A stretch of 64,000 nt of DNA from Setaria digitata (lineage: Eukaryota; Nematoda; Chromadorea; Rhabditida; Setariidae). The DNA lies in assembly GCA_003640385.1 (NCBI GenBank), contig RCAB01000133.1:78265-142264 (forward strand). Reading direction: 5' to 3'. The notes below the pieces were generated by a model. The model made no database searches, was not told where the DNA came from, and saw nothing but the letters and a program-made list of their open reading frames with translations. Positions within the stretch are counted from its first letter, which is position 1; every line of letters begins with the position of its first letter. Position numbers and translations under genes: made by a program. Positions 1 through 12,123 of the stretch are shown here, one piece after another.

Positions 1-89
1 TTGTCCTTTATTGCGCATTTTATAAATGTTTGACAACAAAATGATATGCTTCGTTTGTTATTATTTATTGGGAAATTATAGTTAGAACC

Positions 90-335
90 AAAGTTTTATT
101 GAAGTGCCGTCTTTTTTGTATAATATAATGTTGAATAAATATGAAATGACTCATTAATTTCGACAACATTTTCAATATAAAACTACCCTATAATATTGCT
201 TTTCTACAACTNTAAAGTTTTATTGAAGTGCCGTCTTTTTTGTATAATATAATGTTGAATAAATTTGAAATGACTCATTAATTTCGACAACATTTTCAAT
301 ATAAAACTACCCTATAATATTGCTTTTCTACAACT
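90..335. repeat. Near-identical 122-bp duplication around a single N (212)
   Basis: Bases 90-211 and 214-335 are the same sequence with a single visible difference (aaatatg against aaatttg). The only N in this stretch sits between them. This looks like two overlapping contig ends joined by a 1-base gap, or two haplotypes, rather than a real tandem repeat. Confidence 0.85.
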
Positions 336-459
336 TGCACCTTTTTTTTTGTAAAAAAAAAGAAAAGTGAAGTGTTGTAAATATTATTGCAAATTTTATA
401 ATTTTTACTGGCGAGTATTTTATAGCTTGATTTAATTGCAAAACGTTGTTTTCGTACAG

Positions 460-734
460 TATGCAAAGACTGGATACATGAATGTCATTGGTTCTGTGAT
501 CTGGCAAAAGGCAAGGTTCGTTTTATTTTATTAAATGCTAGGAAAATAATCCCAGATTAAAACTTTTAAAACATTCTCGTTCTAATTTCCTTCCTCATTC
601 AGTTTTCACTAATTCTACTTAAAATGTTATTTATTAAATAATTTAAAAATTAATAATTTCAGCCATTATATGATCGATGCATGGAATGCTTAAGTTGGCG
701 AGGACGACATTGCTACGAATGTTTCGATCTTTGA
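460..734 (+). CDS. 3' end of a Cys-rich protein (partial, cut by window edge)
   Basis: Two exons are visible. Exon 460-515 follows the acceptor ttcgtacag and reads CKDWIHECHWFCDLAKGK. Exon 663-734 follows aatttcag and reads PLYDRCMECLSWRGRHCY then ECFDL and a TGA stop. The first exon starts with two bases completing a codon and ends in phase 0, and the second begins in phase 0, so the junction is consistent. The 41 recovered residues hold seven cysteines (spacing C-x6-C-x3-C, then C-x2-C-x7-C-x2-C), which suggests a disulphide-rich secreted domain or a metal-binding tail. The rest of the gene lies upstream of the window or in unrecognised exons before 460. I do not recognise the family. A duplicated segment around an N at 212 lies just upstream and could hide further exons. 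Confidence 0.55.
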
Positions 735-3700
735 TGATACCTTCCTTTTTATGTACATACTATGATACTTGTAGATATAATTAGCGAACATATCATTCAT
801 GCATAAAACTTCAATAATTATTTCTTAGAAACCAAATATTTGGAAATATTTTTAATATTTCGAAGTTTTAGTTGATAATCCTATGGATTAGCATAATTTT
901 CCTTTGAATCAATTCTAACTGAAACATTTTCGGAAAAATTTTGACAACAGTTCATCTTTCATTAATCAGGTCACTTGAATGGAATGTATTAAATTTTCAT
1001 TATGCGGTTGCTTTGATTCATATTAAAATTTATAATCAAAATATGAACGAACCACTATAATAATTTTAATAATATATATGCCCTTCATATACGTAAAATA
1101 AATACGTGATACTTTAATAATTTTTCGATGTCACTGACGTGTTTCCTTTTTTCTTTTTTGGAAAAATTTAAACGATGAATATTTTATAAATTTTTGCTTT
1201 GACTAAATTTACGGTTTGTATTTCGACTAGTAATGATAGTATATTTGGCCTTAACAGTTAGCGGATTCTAATTAGCGTCATTGAAGATGCTTCTTAGAAA
1301 CAGATGCACTTAGAGACATAGGATAGGAATTCTGAATCTTCCGTGAATTTCCGGCAGTAACCCATCTGATATTTGCTTATTTTAAAGATTAAAACTCAAT
1401 ATAAAAGCTAATTTTCAGTGATGCTGTTTCTTTGTAAATATATATGTGCATGCAAGTGTTTTTTTTATGTAAAAAATAAACCCGTAATTAAAAGCCAAAC
1501 TTTACTCCGAAAATTCTTTAAGAAATACAATAAATTTATTAGTTTCATACTAGTAAAGGTATTCAATAGTTCATCATGACACATGAAACTCTTTGACGCT
1601 TTATTAATGATATGATAATGATAAGAAAACTTATTCCAATTAATGAATAATAATGACATGTTAAAGAGTGCTATAATAAGATGTAGTTCGGCTGAGTCTA
1701 GTTGGCAATATAATGGGTTCTTATTTGCATTTCGGTATTTTCGTTATATTCATGGATGGAAATTATCACACATTGAAATATTATGTTTGCCCTGCAGAAG
1801 ATAAGTGATAAAATTTATCTTTAGCATGAAATTGGATTAAATATTTAAGTACGAAAATGTTTATGATAAAAAATCAGTGGAAGAAAAGTTCAGGGAAAAT
1901 AAGAAGTTTTACAAAATCTTTGCTTCTTATATTAAACTTAATATCATCACAGATATCAAAATTATGATTAGTTAACATTTGGAATGAAAATTTGATTGGC
2001 TTATTTAAAGAAACGAAAACTCAAGAATGGTAAGAGTTCCTTTTTCTTTATTAGTGGAATAAGAAAAGTACTTATGAATAAAAAGGTAAGAAGAAGGAGG
2101 TAATTACTTAATTAACGCGCGTAATTTTTATATAACGCGAACTGAAATAAAGGAGACACTTCATTTTTGCATTGAACTCAAAGTTGAACGGAGAATGCTT
2201 CGGTTTTTCTTATGACTCGCCGACTCTGCTCTTTGCCCTTCATGAAATGAAATTGCTCACATTTCACATTACCTGTTACCTTTTCTCAAGTTGCTGCTTC
2301 TTCCAATCTTCAGGTAGTCAAAAACAGAGATAGTATGTCATTTAGTGTGAAACAGAGTGGAGTCACTGCCAGAGAAATGAAAGATTCAAATCAATTCACA
2401 GTTTGAAATATCAAACGAATCGGTTGGCTGGCACAGTTGTGACAGTTATTTTTCACTGCCGAACAGTCGCTTCCCACAGTCTCTTCAGAATTTTTCAAAT
2501 CTCATCCATCTTCCTCTTCCTAATTATAATGCTTTTCACCCTCTTTTTCCTTTTATCTTTTTGAACTTGTAATTTTTGCAAGACATTTAAGGAATGTTAT
2601 TGGTCCACGTTAAAGTCATTCAGAATTGCTTTCACGTGATACTTATATGAGTGGTTCACGTAAACCTTCTGGCTGTTAAGTGATTCTGCAAGTAGAGAAT
2701 TCTTTTTTAGATTTTAAATCAAAAAAGTAAATGGATTTCAAAGGTGATTATCAACCATTGCAGGTGCAAGAGGAAATCAAAAAGGTAATTTTTTACTTCT
2801 GTTCCTTGCCACAGTCAAGACAGACCTCAACCATGATGTTGTGTCACTGTTGAACGATAATTATTATTATAATCAAGATAATCGTTTGTTTTAGAACTCA
2901 ACTGAAGCATCTTCAACTCAACAGCATCGTAATGACCGACAAGAAGGCAATGAGAAGCGTCGTTATTCGAAGGATGATCGAAGTAAACGTTTAAAAAAAA
3001 CTTTCTTTTCAGTTCTTGAATTAGCTCAAGCAGTTCAGCTAGTTCAAACTTCAAGTGTATCAATTTCAGTTGGCTCTGAATTTAAGTATTTCGACAAATG
3101 GAGCTTTTTTGTTCAAAGTTTCTACCACTTAAAGTATAAGTGTTGTTTTGCAGAACAAAACGGTATCGAACCTTTACTTCCAAGAGGATACTGAAAATTT
3201 ATATCCACCAATACATGCTGATTAATTTGATTTTAAAAATGAATTCAGTCTTTGTCGTTGTTATTTTCAAAATTATTTTACATATTATTTGCATGATTAA
3301 CAAACTAACAAATCGAAATATTTCTGAGTGCTTGATTATTCAGAATTAATAAATTTCTTATTTATTCGTTGACTTTTAATGTCGATTTTTTCTTATCACT
3401 TTAATATAGATAAACTTTGAAGTTTATCACTTTGACATGACTGCTAACAGAATGTTTCGCATAATTTTGGTAAGTGAGTTCTTTCAGAACAGCGTTCAAA
3501 AATGTTCCAACATTTCGCAGTTGCATTTCCGTTTCGTTGCAATTTTATCACATTGTTATCAGGAAGAAAAATGTCTATGTGAAAAAAGAAAATATGACAA
3601 ATGATACGTAAATACTTATTAGATATAATTATGAATTTCTTTAGATAGCACTTCCTCATTACTGTAATAAGTACTTGAAAAGGTTAATAAAAAAGAAAAA

Positions 3701-5815
3701 TAATCGATGATACTTTTCCTCAGAATACCATTACAAATAATATTTTTTATTTATATAACAGCAAATTTTACTCGAAAGTACAAATGTATTGCATTTATCA
3801 TTTGAATATTGTTATTACCATTTTTGGAATACGGTTTTTTTCTTTTTTTAAAAAAAACTTTTTGGTTCCAATCTTAATTTTCGCTTTCAACTTTTTCAAA
3901 ATATTTCAAATAAATTTTTCCAAGTTCCAACTATAAGTCAAATAGCTTACTTGAAAAAAAAAATGTACGCAAGGAGATTAAAACTTCTTTCAAATGTAGC
4001 AAACTAAATGATTAACATTTCAGTTCAGTAATTATGCGCTTCAGAAAGTTGAATAAAACTCCATTTACGGTGATTATTTTAAACTTATTAAATAGTCATA
4101 TAAATATAGAAGAAGTATAATGATTGCCTTTTATTTTCTGTTTGACATAATTAGTTTTTAGTTTCTTTTGATATTAAAATAAACTTTTCAAGCTAGCAAA
4201 GATTTATTCCTGTTATAAATTTTTTTCAAAGTTTTGCAAAAGTTACTGATCAAAGAAAAAAAGCAACTGAATTGGTGGTAGTTCTAATTATTCAAATGTA
4301 TCATTTGATATGTGCATTACAATAGATAATTAATATTCATAACAATTTATCAGTGAAACGTGATCTGTAAGTTATAGATTGAAGTAAAAAATGTAATAAA
4401 TAGGCTAAAAAATTATCAATTAACTACTCTTCTGGATTAAATTTCTTGCCTTGGCGCTTGCAATGGTTACAAACAGTTGAAGCTTTATGTTAGTAAAAAG
4501 TAAAAAAAGTTGACAAAAAGGCCATAATTTCATGTTGGTAAAAAAAGGCATGAGTTATTTTTGCACTATGACAAGTTTGCATCAGTCATGATAATTCAGA
4601 GTGATAGATAAAAAAATTAATCACTGCTAAACATAATAACCATTTCTAGATCAATCAATTTTTTTCCTACAGTTGGCTTCTTTTTCTTGTAGCATCATAG
4701 ACTTGATCAAAATTTACTAACATTCATAGTTATTGACCATACTGTTTCAGCTTTAGTTCACTTTATTTTTCCACTTCTCTGATGACCGAATGATAAAATT
4801 ACTGTTGTGATAAGTGAGCAATGCTGTTGAGTTAGTCATAACCAGAATGTACGGAAGTACGAAAAACCACGAGCTTATTATTTATTTAGTGGTGGATAGA
4901 TTTTTATAGCATGAAATCAAATACGTACAGCGTAGTCATTATTCAGTACCAAATAATAGACGACGAGGAAATCGGTCCACGTTATAAACTTTTTCTCTTA
5001 TAAAACTGATCATTCATTTTTCACATTTTAGTTAACATAATGTTCATTTCTTTAAATAAAATTATTTTCCAAAAAGGAATTCGAAAAGTACACTTTTTGG
5101 CTAGAAAATGCTGACCCTAAAAAATATACATATGAAATTGAATAATTTCAATTATTCCATTTATGAATTTGAAATCATTTTGGAAACTTCCGTAAGATTT
5201 AAATTCTTTGTACAACAATATTTATTTTTTTATGGCATTTTTATGTAGCACAAACATAATCCGTATTTCATTAAAAAATAGACAGAAATATTTGATTTGA
5301 CTTCACATTAATGTAAAATGCTTCCTTTCAGATTTGTGAAATTTCGCTAATTTACACACGCATTAAGCAAACTTTTATATTCATAAATAATTGACAAAGG
5401 TAAACTTCTGGATTGAATTAGAAATTTTTCCGAGCAGATCAAAAATTATTGTGACGAACATATTGGTCTCACACTTAAATTTGAAAATTTCTATCGGTAT
5501 ATTTTTAAAATTTCCAAACTTCTATCAGTATATTAGTATCTATCAATATCAATATAACACTGACGTGACTGAAATGAACTTAAAAAATTGTATTTGTGAA
5601 TTCACTGCTGCAAACGGAATTCCAAGAAACTGCGAAATAAAGGTAAATATGTGGACACTTGTAAGCATAAAAGAAAGCTACACGTATCTGCGTGTAGCGT
5701 CTAAATCTGACAAATTTTTTGCTTTTTGTTGAAATAAAAGTAATGCATAATTTGTTGCACTTCACTATTTAAATTGTTCTTATTGCAAGCCGGCGCAACA
5801 TCCAGCATTGTTGCA
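735..5815. other. Gene-poor stretch, no supported gene
   Basis: About 5 kb of AT-rich DNA between the Cys-rich gene end and the kinase. Open frames here (for example minus strand 2827-3063 and plus strand 5391-5732) have AT-driven composition and no recognisable domain or phase-compatible neighbours. A 22-base hairpin lies at 5677-5698. Promoter elements of the kinase may be included but none can be pointed to. Confidence 0.5.
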
Positions 5816-8092
5816 ATGCAGCCAGCTTATCAGGAACAGAAGCAATCGCTATCACTAGAAAACTTTCCAAAGGAAGGTTCTAGTTTTGATGGCAAGAATG
5901 CCACATATCAGGTTGTTATATTTAGTTTTTTCAACTGATTCGTCAAGAGTGAAGTTGAAATTGAAATGCACTCAGTGACTAAAGGTTCCTTCTTATAATT
6001 TTTGTAACTTATCGAGGTTCATGCGACTGATACAAAGCACAAAAAATGTCGTTTAGTTTTCAGCCTTAGATAATAAATTCAATAATTAGAAGAGCTAAGA
6101 GATAAGTAATTCGAGACGTCCATCCAAGATTTGAGGAACCTTTCCATAGCAAAGCACGGAATCTTACCTGCAAATTATTGTCTGGATTGAGCAATTTTAT
6201 GTTCAATTCCGAATTTCTTCGTCAATAATGTTGTGCAACCATCGAAAGTTTTGAAAATTAACTTGTAATATATGTGTGGGCAGGTGATCAAACTTCTTGG
6301 AAAAGGAGGTTTTGGTGCTGTTTTTCAAGTACAATCATCGATAGATAACAAAATGTATGCAGCCAAATTAGAACCCTATGATCACTCACGGAGGGTAATA
6401 TATTTCAACAAATTTCTCCGTGAACGAAATAGATGATCAGTGTTGAGTTCGTTTGATTTTCAGGTCCTTCTTATGGATTGCTTAGTGTTAAGAGGAGCTG
6501 AAGTACTAAAAAGTCCTCATTTCTGCAAAATTTTTGAGCTTGGCAAAGTGGAAGGGAAATTTCGTTTCATTATTATCACGATGGTAAATGTTAGCTTGTC
6601 TAGTAATTTCTCGACAGCTGCATTCTCTTATCATTTCTGATAGTTAAAAAAATCACTAATGCTAATCTTTAATGTGGTTTAATTTCTACTTCATTTATGA
6701 TAAAGCCTACATGATGGATGCAATTTGAGCTTGGTTCAAGTTTACATGTATTGCGAATGTCGCAAGCAAAAAATTGTTTCTCATTGGGGACAGCGTTGCG
6801 CTTTGCCCAGCAGTCTCTGGAAGCTTTGCAGGTACATTTAATGCAGTCGAGTTTGCAAGAATGTTTCAAGTGGCTACTTCTGTGGTTTATATTTATCTGT
6901 TAATTGTTAAAACATCAAGAGAATCAGTAGTTAACAGTATTTGATACTTACTAATCAATTTATAAATGCTTTATTTTTTAGGACATGCATTCTATTGGAT
7001 TTCTTCATCGCGACATTAAGCCATCAAACTTCGGAATTGGTCGTCAGGAATCAAATGACTTTCATATTGTTTATATTTTCGATTTTGGCCTTGCACGGCA
7101 GTTTGCGTTAGTTTCTAAACTTCATAACTCTTGTCGACCAGATAATTTTGGCTCATCCGTAAGTATCAGAAGTAATTTCAGTAGCAAGAATGGAATAACT
7201 CCTACTAAAACCGAGCCTTTTGGAATCATTTATTTTAGTACTCGGGACAAGGATTGTCGCATTCCACGCAGGTCTGCTCCATTTCGTGGTACTCCACGAT
7301 ATGCATCCTTAAATAGTCACAAGAAACGAGATCAATCGCCAAAAGATGATATCGAATCTTGGTTCTATATGGTTGTCGAATGGACAGTAGGCTCTCTGCC
7401 CTGGAAACACTTCAGAGTAATAATTTAGTAAGAACAACTCGATAAGTGCATTGCAGATTTACTCCTGCTAATGTTAAATGATCTTGTCATCCTTATCAAC
7501 TCTGAAAGTTGTATTCCCGGTGAGTATCCTTTTCTGAGAGTTCCTCTAATCCTTTGGTCATCGAATATGAGTTGTTCTGATAGCAGTAGGCTAAAGTATT
7601 TGGTATTCTCCAGGATTCATGAGCCATTCCAGAATCAAGACCGAGATAAAATTATGCTGATGAAAGAGCAAAGCCGAGAATCTGTTGGCATTGATATGCT
7701 TCTGAAAGGTTGTCCGCTACCACATTATCACATGATCCTGCAGTACATTGATCAATTACAGTATACTAGCATTCCGGATTATGGATACATCTATTTCTTA
7801 CTCAAACATATTGCTAAGGTAAAAATGCAAATGTTGAAACAAAAAACTTCTCTCAAGGTCATCTACTTTTTTTAGTTTTGAGACTTTGTAATATTAAATC
7901 ATATCAAGATTTCACTGAATTATTTTACAGAAGAATCGGATACGACCTGACCAACCTCTAGATTATGATCCGGAACATCCATATGCTGGCACCGAAACAC
8001 CACCATCATGTTTACCACAAGGTGTACTCATATCGCCCATTCAAAAACATTCTGATAAAAAAAACAATGAGAAAAAACACCAAAATTTATAA
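5816..8092 (+). CDS. Tau-tubulin/casein kinase 1-like Ser/Thr protein kinase
   Basis: This protein kinase belongs to the TTBK/CK1 group, which is strongly expanded in nematodes. Exons: 5816-5911, 6284-6394, 6464-6583, 6730-6831, 6982-7416, about 7597-7818 and 7931-8092. Visible motifs are the glycine loop GKGGFGAVF, the ATP lysine in YAAKLE, the catalytic loop FLHRDIKPSNFGIGR, the Mg loop FDFGLARQF, and TTBK-type RGTPRYAS, DDIESWFYMVVEW and LPWK. The C-lobe ends with PDYGYIYFLLKH. The aC-helix position normally held by Glu (KMEV in TTBK) is Asp here (LLMDCLVL). About 45 extra residues lie between DFG and RGTPRYAS, enlarging the activation segment. The catalytic residues otherwise look intact, so an active kinase is likely. 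Exon 6 is the weak point: the best acceptor (tattctccag, 7604-7613) does not keep phase with the exon 5 donor. The weaker acceptor ending at 7596 does. The start Met is the first in frame upstream of the glycine loop. Confidence 0.88.
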
Positions 8093-9271
8093 TTTATTCT
8101 AGTCGATACCATTTACTTTATCATCTGCTTAACTTAGTTTTTCTCAGCCTTTCTTAGATTCAAATATTTCTCCTATATTCTTCATGTTATTTAATAACTA
8201 GTAAACACATCTATGGTGTCAAGTGCATCAGTATAATATCAAATGATACAGATGATCATTTTGTGCACATTTCTTTTTCCCTTAACTTGAATGCTTGTTA
8301 AGTCAGTTTTAATAAAAAGAAAAAGCCGCTCCAATTAAAGCCATTGATTTATCGTCATTATTGTTGACGACATAGTAAATGTCAGGTCAGATAGAAAGTA
8401 TTTTTTACACGGAAAAGCAATGGCTGTTTAAATTCTTCGTCATGAAAGCTCTCCGGTAATATTCTTTCCTTTTTCCTTACAGAAACATTTTACAAATAAT
8501 TTAGTCCTCCATCTTTCCTCCAACTGTTATGTTTCTCCAATTTTTCACCATTCTCAAACGTAACCTTCTTCAGTCAATTCCACTTTTCATTTCGTTTTTC
8601 TCCTCTCACCTCTTCAAGCAATCAGTTCCTTAACTTCGAAATTTCTCCCAACTGAAAAGTAGTGCAGAAGAGGACAGTATGCACAATTACTATATCACTA
8701 CATGATACACTACATGGTTTACTTAAGAATCTAACCAATTAAATTTGAATTCCTACCGCCTATTTATTACTACCCCTTCGAAGAACAATCTCATAAATGA
8801 CAATTAGATTTTACATTTTTAGACCAATGAAACGAGAATAAAGTCTCTGATCGGAATAATCGGTCGGTTAATCATTATTGGGAATTGAAATTTAATCCTG
8901 CTTATTGCAATTTAGTAAGCTCTCTTGCACTTATTGTTACATGCATTACATTCGTTGTCATATCGCGGCTAATAACGTTCGGAGGGAAGAAGGTCAAAGG
9001 TCAGTGAACTCTACTCTAGACATGGTTGTGATATGCGATGAGTTTTGCTTGGCGTGTCATCTTTGTTTTTTTCATTCTCATCACTGCTTGTTTTCATTTT
9101 TCAGCTGCTTCCTATTCAAGTTAATTTTGTTTTGCATTTTTAGTAAATGAATTCCAATAATAGCACAGGTAGATAGGTGAGTCATCTCTGTAATTGTTAG
9201 GCTAAAGTTTCGCTATGTAGATTGCATCCAAATTTCAACTGATATCTTAGGATTTTTTTGTAGCTATTGGC
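8093..9271. other. Intergenic, kinase to first array gene
   Basis: No supported gene. The stretch 8540-8670 is pyrimidine-rich. A consensus-like acceptor (tttttttgtag) ends at 9263, eight bases before the next start codon, and is a candidate spliced-leader addition site. Confidence 0.5.
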
Positions 9272-12123
9272 ATGTCATTGAAAGAAGAAAAACAAACGCC
9301 TCTGCCCCTCCCGAGAGGGACTTTTCGTGGAAAAAAGAATAAAAACCGAAATTCCATTCCGATTTCAACTTATGGAAAGAGTAAGAGAAATCAAAAGGGG
9401 TTCAGTTCTGTCCCAGTCTCTGGTGACAAAAAAATCGAGAACCAAATGGCATCTATCCTGAGCTCAACTTCTCTTAGTGAAAGCACAGATCAGAAAATAT
9501 CCAATCCAACCTCAACTTCTTGCGAAGAAAGTACGGCAGATCAGAATGCACCTAAGTCAACTTCAGCTTCTTGTGATAGAAGAAAAAAAAATCGGAAGCC
9601 ATTGACCCCAAATTTAATCCTTCGTAGAGAAAGCAGTGAGAATCGAAAGGTGTTTAATCCAACTTCAGCTTTTCGGGAAGAAAGTACCGATGATCAGAAA
9701 GCATACAGTCCAACCTCACTCTCTCGTGAAGAAAGTAATGAAGATCAGAAAACATCCAAATCGATTTCGGCTTCTTGTGAAGAAAGTATTGAGGATCAGA
9801 AGGGTTCCAGCTTCAATTCAGCTTCAGATTCTTGTGGCAAGAGAAAGAAGAATCGGAAGTCGACTTTGGTGCTTCACAGAGAAAGTAATGGGGATCAGAA
9901 GAGATCCAGTCCATCCTCAATATTTGCAAACATAATAGATAATACAGGAGCACTTCTGGCCAAAACTATAAAAGATTTAGAAGAAAATTACGTAAGTTTT
10001 ATTTGTTACTCGACATTTGCTTTAAAATTGATAACTGCCTTCCACTGATTTAATTCAAGAAAAACGCCGTATAAAGCAAAAAACTGTGTGGTCTCTCTGA
10101 CAAGCCATTGGAATGCTTATCGGATTTCTAGACCTCATTGTTCTGTTATGATATATATCCTGTATATCTTATCAGTTCAGGACTGATACCAATACCAATA
10201 CACACCACCCAAATATTTGTATTTATGATGGCAATTGGCCTCTATCTTCAGCCAGTTGAAACAAATTTTTTTTAACAGTGAAATTACAATGTATTTTAGT
10301 AAAAATAACCCAAGACGAAGTTTGTTAAAAACAAAATGCTTAAGAACATACAAAACGTTTTCAAGAGAAACTAGCCTGTCTAGCTTTCTCGTCCTTTTTT
10401 TTCAATCATCGAAATCAGAAAAAATGATGAAAAGAAGTTAAAAGAGCACGGTTGGAAGCACTACATATGGCTGAAAGAATTTAAATTTAGTTTGATGAAT
10501 GATTTCAGGAAGAACTGAAAAGAAAACGAAAAAATCTGAATACTGGAAACGCACTTTCAGAGGAATTCGTATGTGCTTCTAATACTACATACAATGATTT
10601 TTAAAGTTTTTCAAAGTGATAGATTCTATTTAGGCAAGGAACAATTTCAAAATGAAGGAAGTAAAGAGTCATTTGGACACCATCCGTAAATTACATGAAG
10701 TTCATTTGTCTGACATGCAAAAAATTCGAGAAATATTTGCTGAGCAAGAAAAGGTTATAAAATTTTAAATTTTAAATTACGCATAAAGCTTTAGTAGCAG
10801 TTACTGAACCTTTAGTGCTTTCAGAGGAATGAAAATGGTCTTTTGGAACGACTGATAAATTATTTGCGCTTAAAAGAAATTCTGTCGCTTATGCAAAATT
10901 CTGAAGTAAGGGAAGCATTTCGTACAGGAACCAAAGGAGCCATAGTAAGTTCAAATATTTTTGAAAATTTTTGTTGCATTTCCTACTCGTTGCTTAATGC
11001 TTCGATGACAAGAATTAGTATTATTTGTATTGCAAATCACGAAATTATTCGCCGGAAAACTGAATTCAAATTCTTATGGTCGTGAATAATAAGATTGTTT
11101 CATGAAGTTATTTATGGTTTATGGTAATATGCCTACTGTTAATTTTGAGAGACATCGTTGTAATGAATAATTATTGTCAGCAATTAACTGAGACTGAATT
11201 GGAATATTTGGTTTGGCTGAGTGCAAAAATAAGTCCAGCAATAAACTCAGTCCCAAATAGAAGGGCTTGGTGTAGGAGATTGCGAGATATTGCCTTAAAA
11301 GGGAAGAAGTTCACAACTGGTTCGAGTGAAGAGATTACGAATTCTTGGACAGGTAAGGGACTGCATCATAATTTGACAAAATAAATCAATCTAAAGAAAT
11401 TGAATTATTATCGGAAACTAAAAAATAGCAAGTGTGTTGAAGGTTACGATACGAAACGTTTGCTGGAACGAATCGATAGCTGTGACTTCTTCAGTGGACG
11501 ACGCGTTTGGATGAATATAAAAATTTTCAATCGCCTTAACCAGAGTGAATCAATACCAAGAGTAATTAAGCATTTCAAACAAATACTTGTTATTAATGAC
11601 GCCTCTCAACTTTACAATATTTACTAACTTGATTTTCTTTTGGTTACAGATTATGACATCCGATTCACACTTGAAATCCAATGCTAACAGTTTTAAAAAA
11701 TGCTACAGCCAAACTTCAAGCAACGATTCTATAGGTAAACCTTCATTTAGCTAGAGTATACAGTAAGTTGTTGGGACAGTGTGCAGGTAGTGTGTCAGCT
11801 GAGTACAAGTGACAGTGTCGCCTAATTTATGCTAATTTCTGCAAAAAATCTTCCTAATATCTAAATTATTAAAATGAGAAGAGTCGCAGTGTATATTGTA
11901 AAGAGGTGGCCATTTTCATCTTGTAGTTTGCTTCATTTCAGTTGAGTTCTCTGTTCAACAAAATGTTGCACAATCTCGAGAAAAAGCATCGTCAAACACA
12001 CCGAAAACTAATGCAGCAAATAATTATGCATTTATAAAACGAAGTGACAAGCCTGATGGTTCGTTAATAATTGCAGTACTTCTTGGTATTCTAGTGATTA
12101 AATCTTTATTCTTTACTAATTAA
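9272..12123 (+). CDS. Array gene 1: Ser-rich coiled-coil protein with C-terminal membrane anchor
   Basis: I do not recognise the family. Exons: 9272-9991, 10509-10568, 10634-10753, 10825-10944, 11181-11352, 11443-11561, 11650-11734 and 11942-12123, about 525 residues, all junctions in phase. Exon 1 (240 residues) is unique to this copy. It is Ser/Lys/Arg-rich and carries a degenerate repeat of about 17-20 residues built on EES-x-DQK-x3-PTSxS. Exons 2-4 encode charged, heptad-like helix. Exon 4 ends with NSEVREAFRTGTKG and exon 5 contains AKISPAIN; both have counterparts in the next two genes. The C terminus is a hydrophobic stretch (SLIIAVLLGILVIKSLFF) ending three residues from the stop, typical of a tail-anchored protein with a cytosolic N terminus. 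No signal peptide is seen. ATG 9272 was chosen because it follows an acceptor at 9263 and opens the long exon. Confidence 0.75.
9446..9910 (+). repeat. Degenerate coding repeats in array gene 1 exon 1
   Basis: Within the coding exon the motif E-S-(T/N/S)-x-DQK followed by a Ser/Thr-rich segment recurs about eight times, for example ESTDQK, EESTADQN, EESTDDQK, EESNEDQK, EESIEDQK and ESNGDQK, with a KKNRK box twice. Units are about 50-60 nt and imperfect, indicating old internal duplication and divergence. Confidence 0.75.

Noticed and set aside
5391..5732. 113-codon plus-strand open frame before the kinase
   Set aside because: AT-driven amino-acid use, no recognisable motif, not phase-linked to the kinase exons; it also runs through a hairpin.
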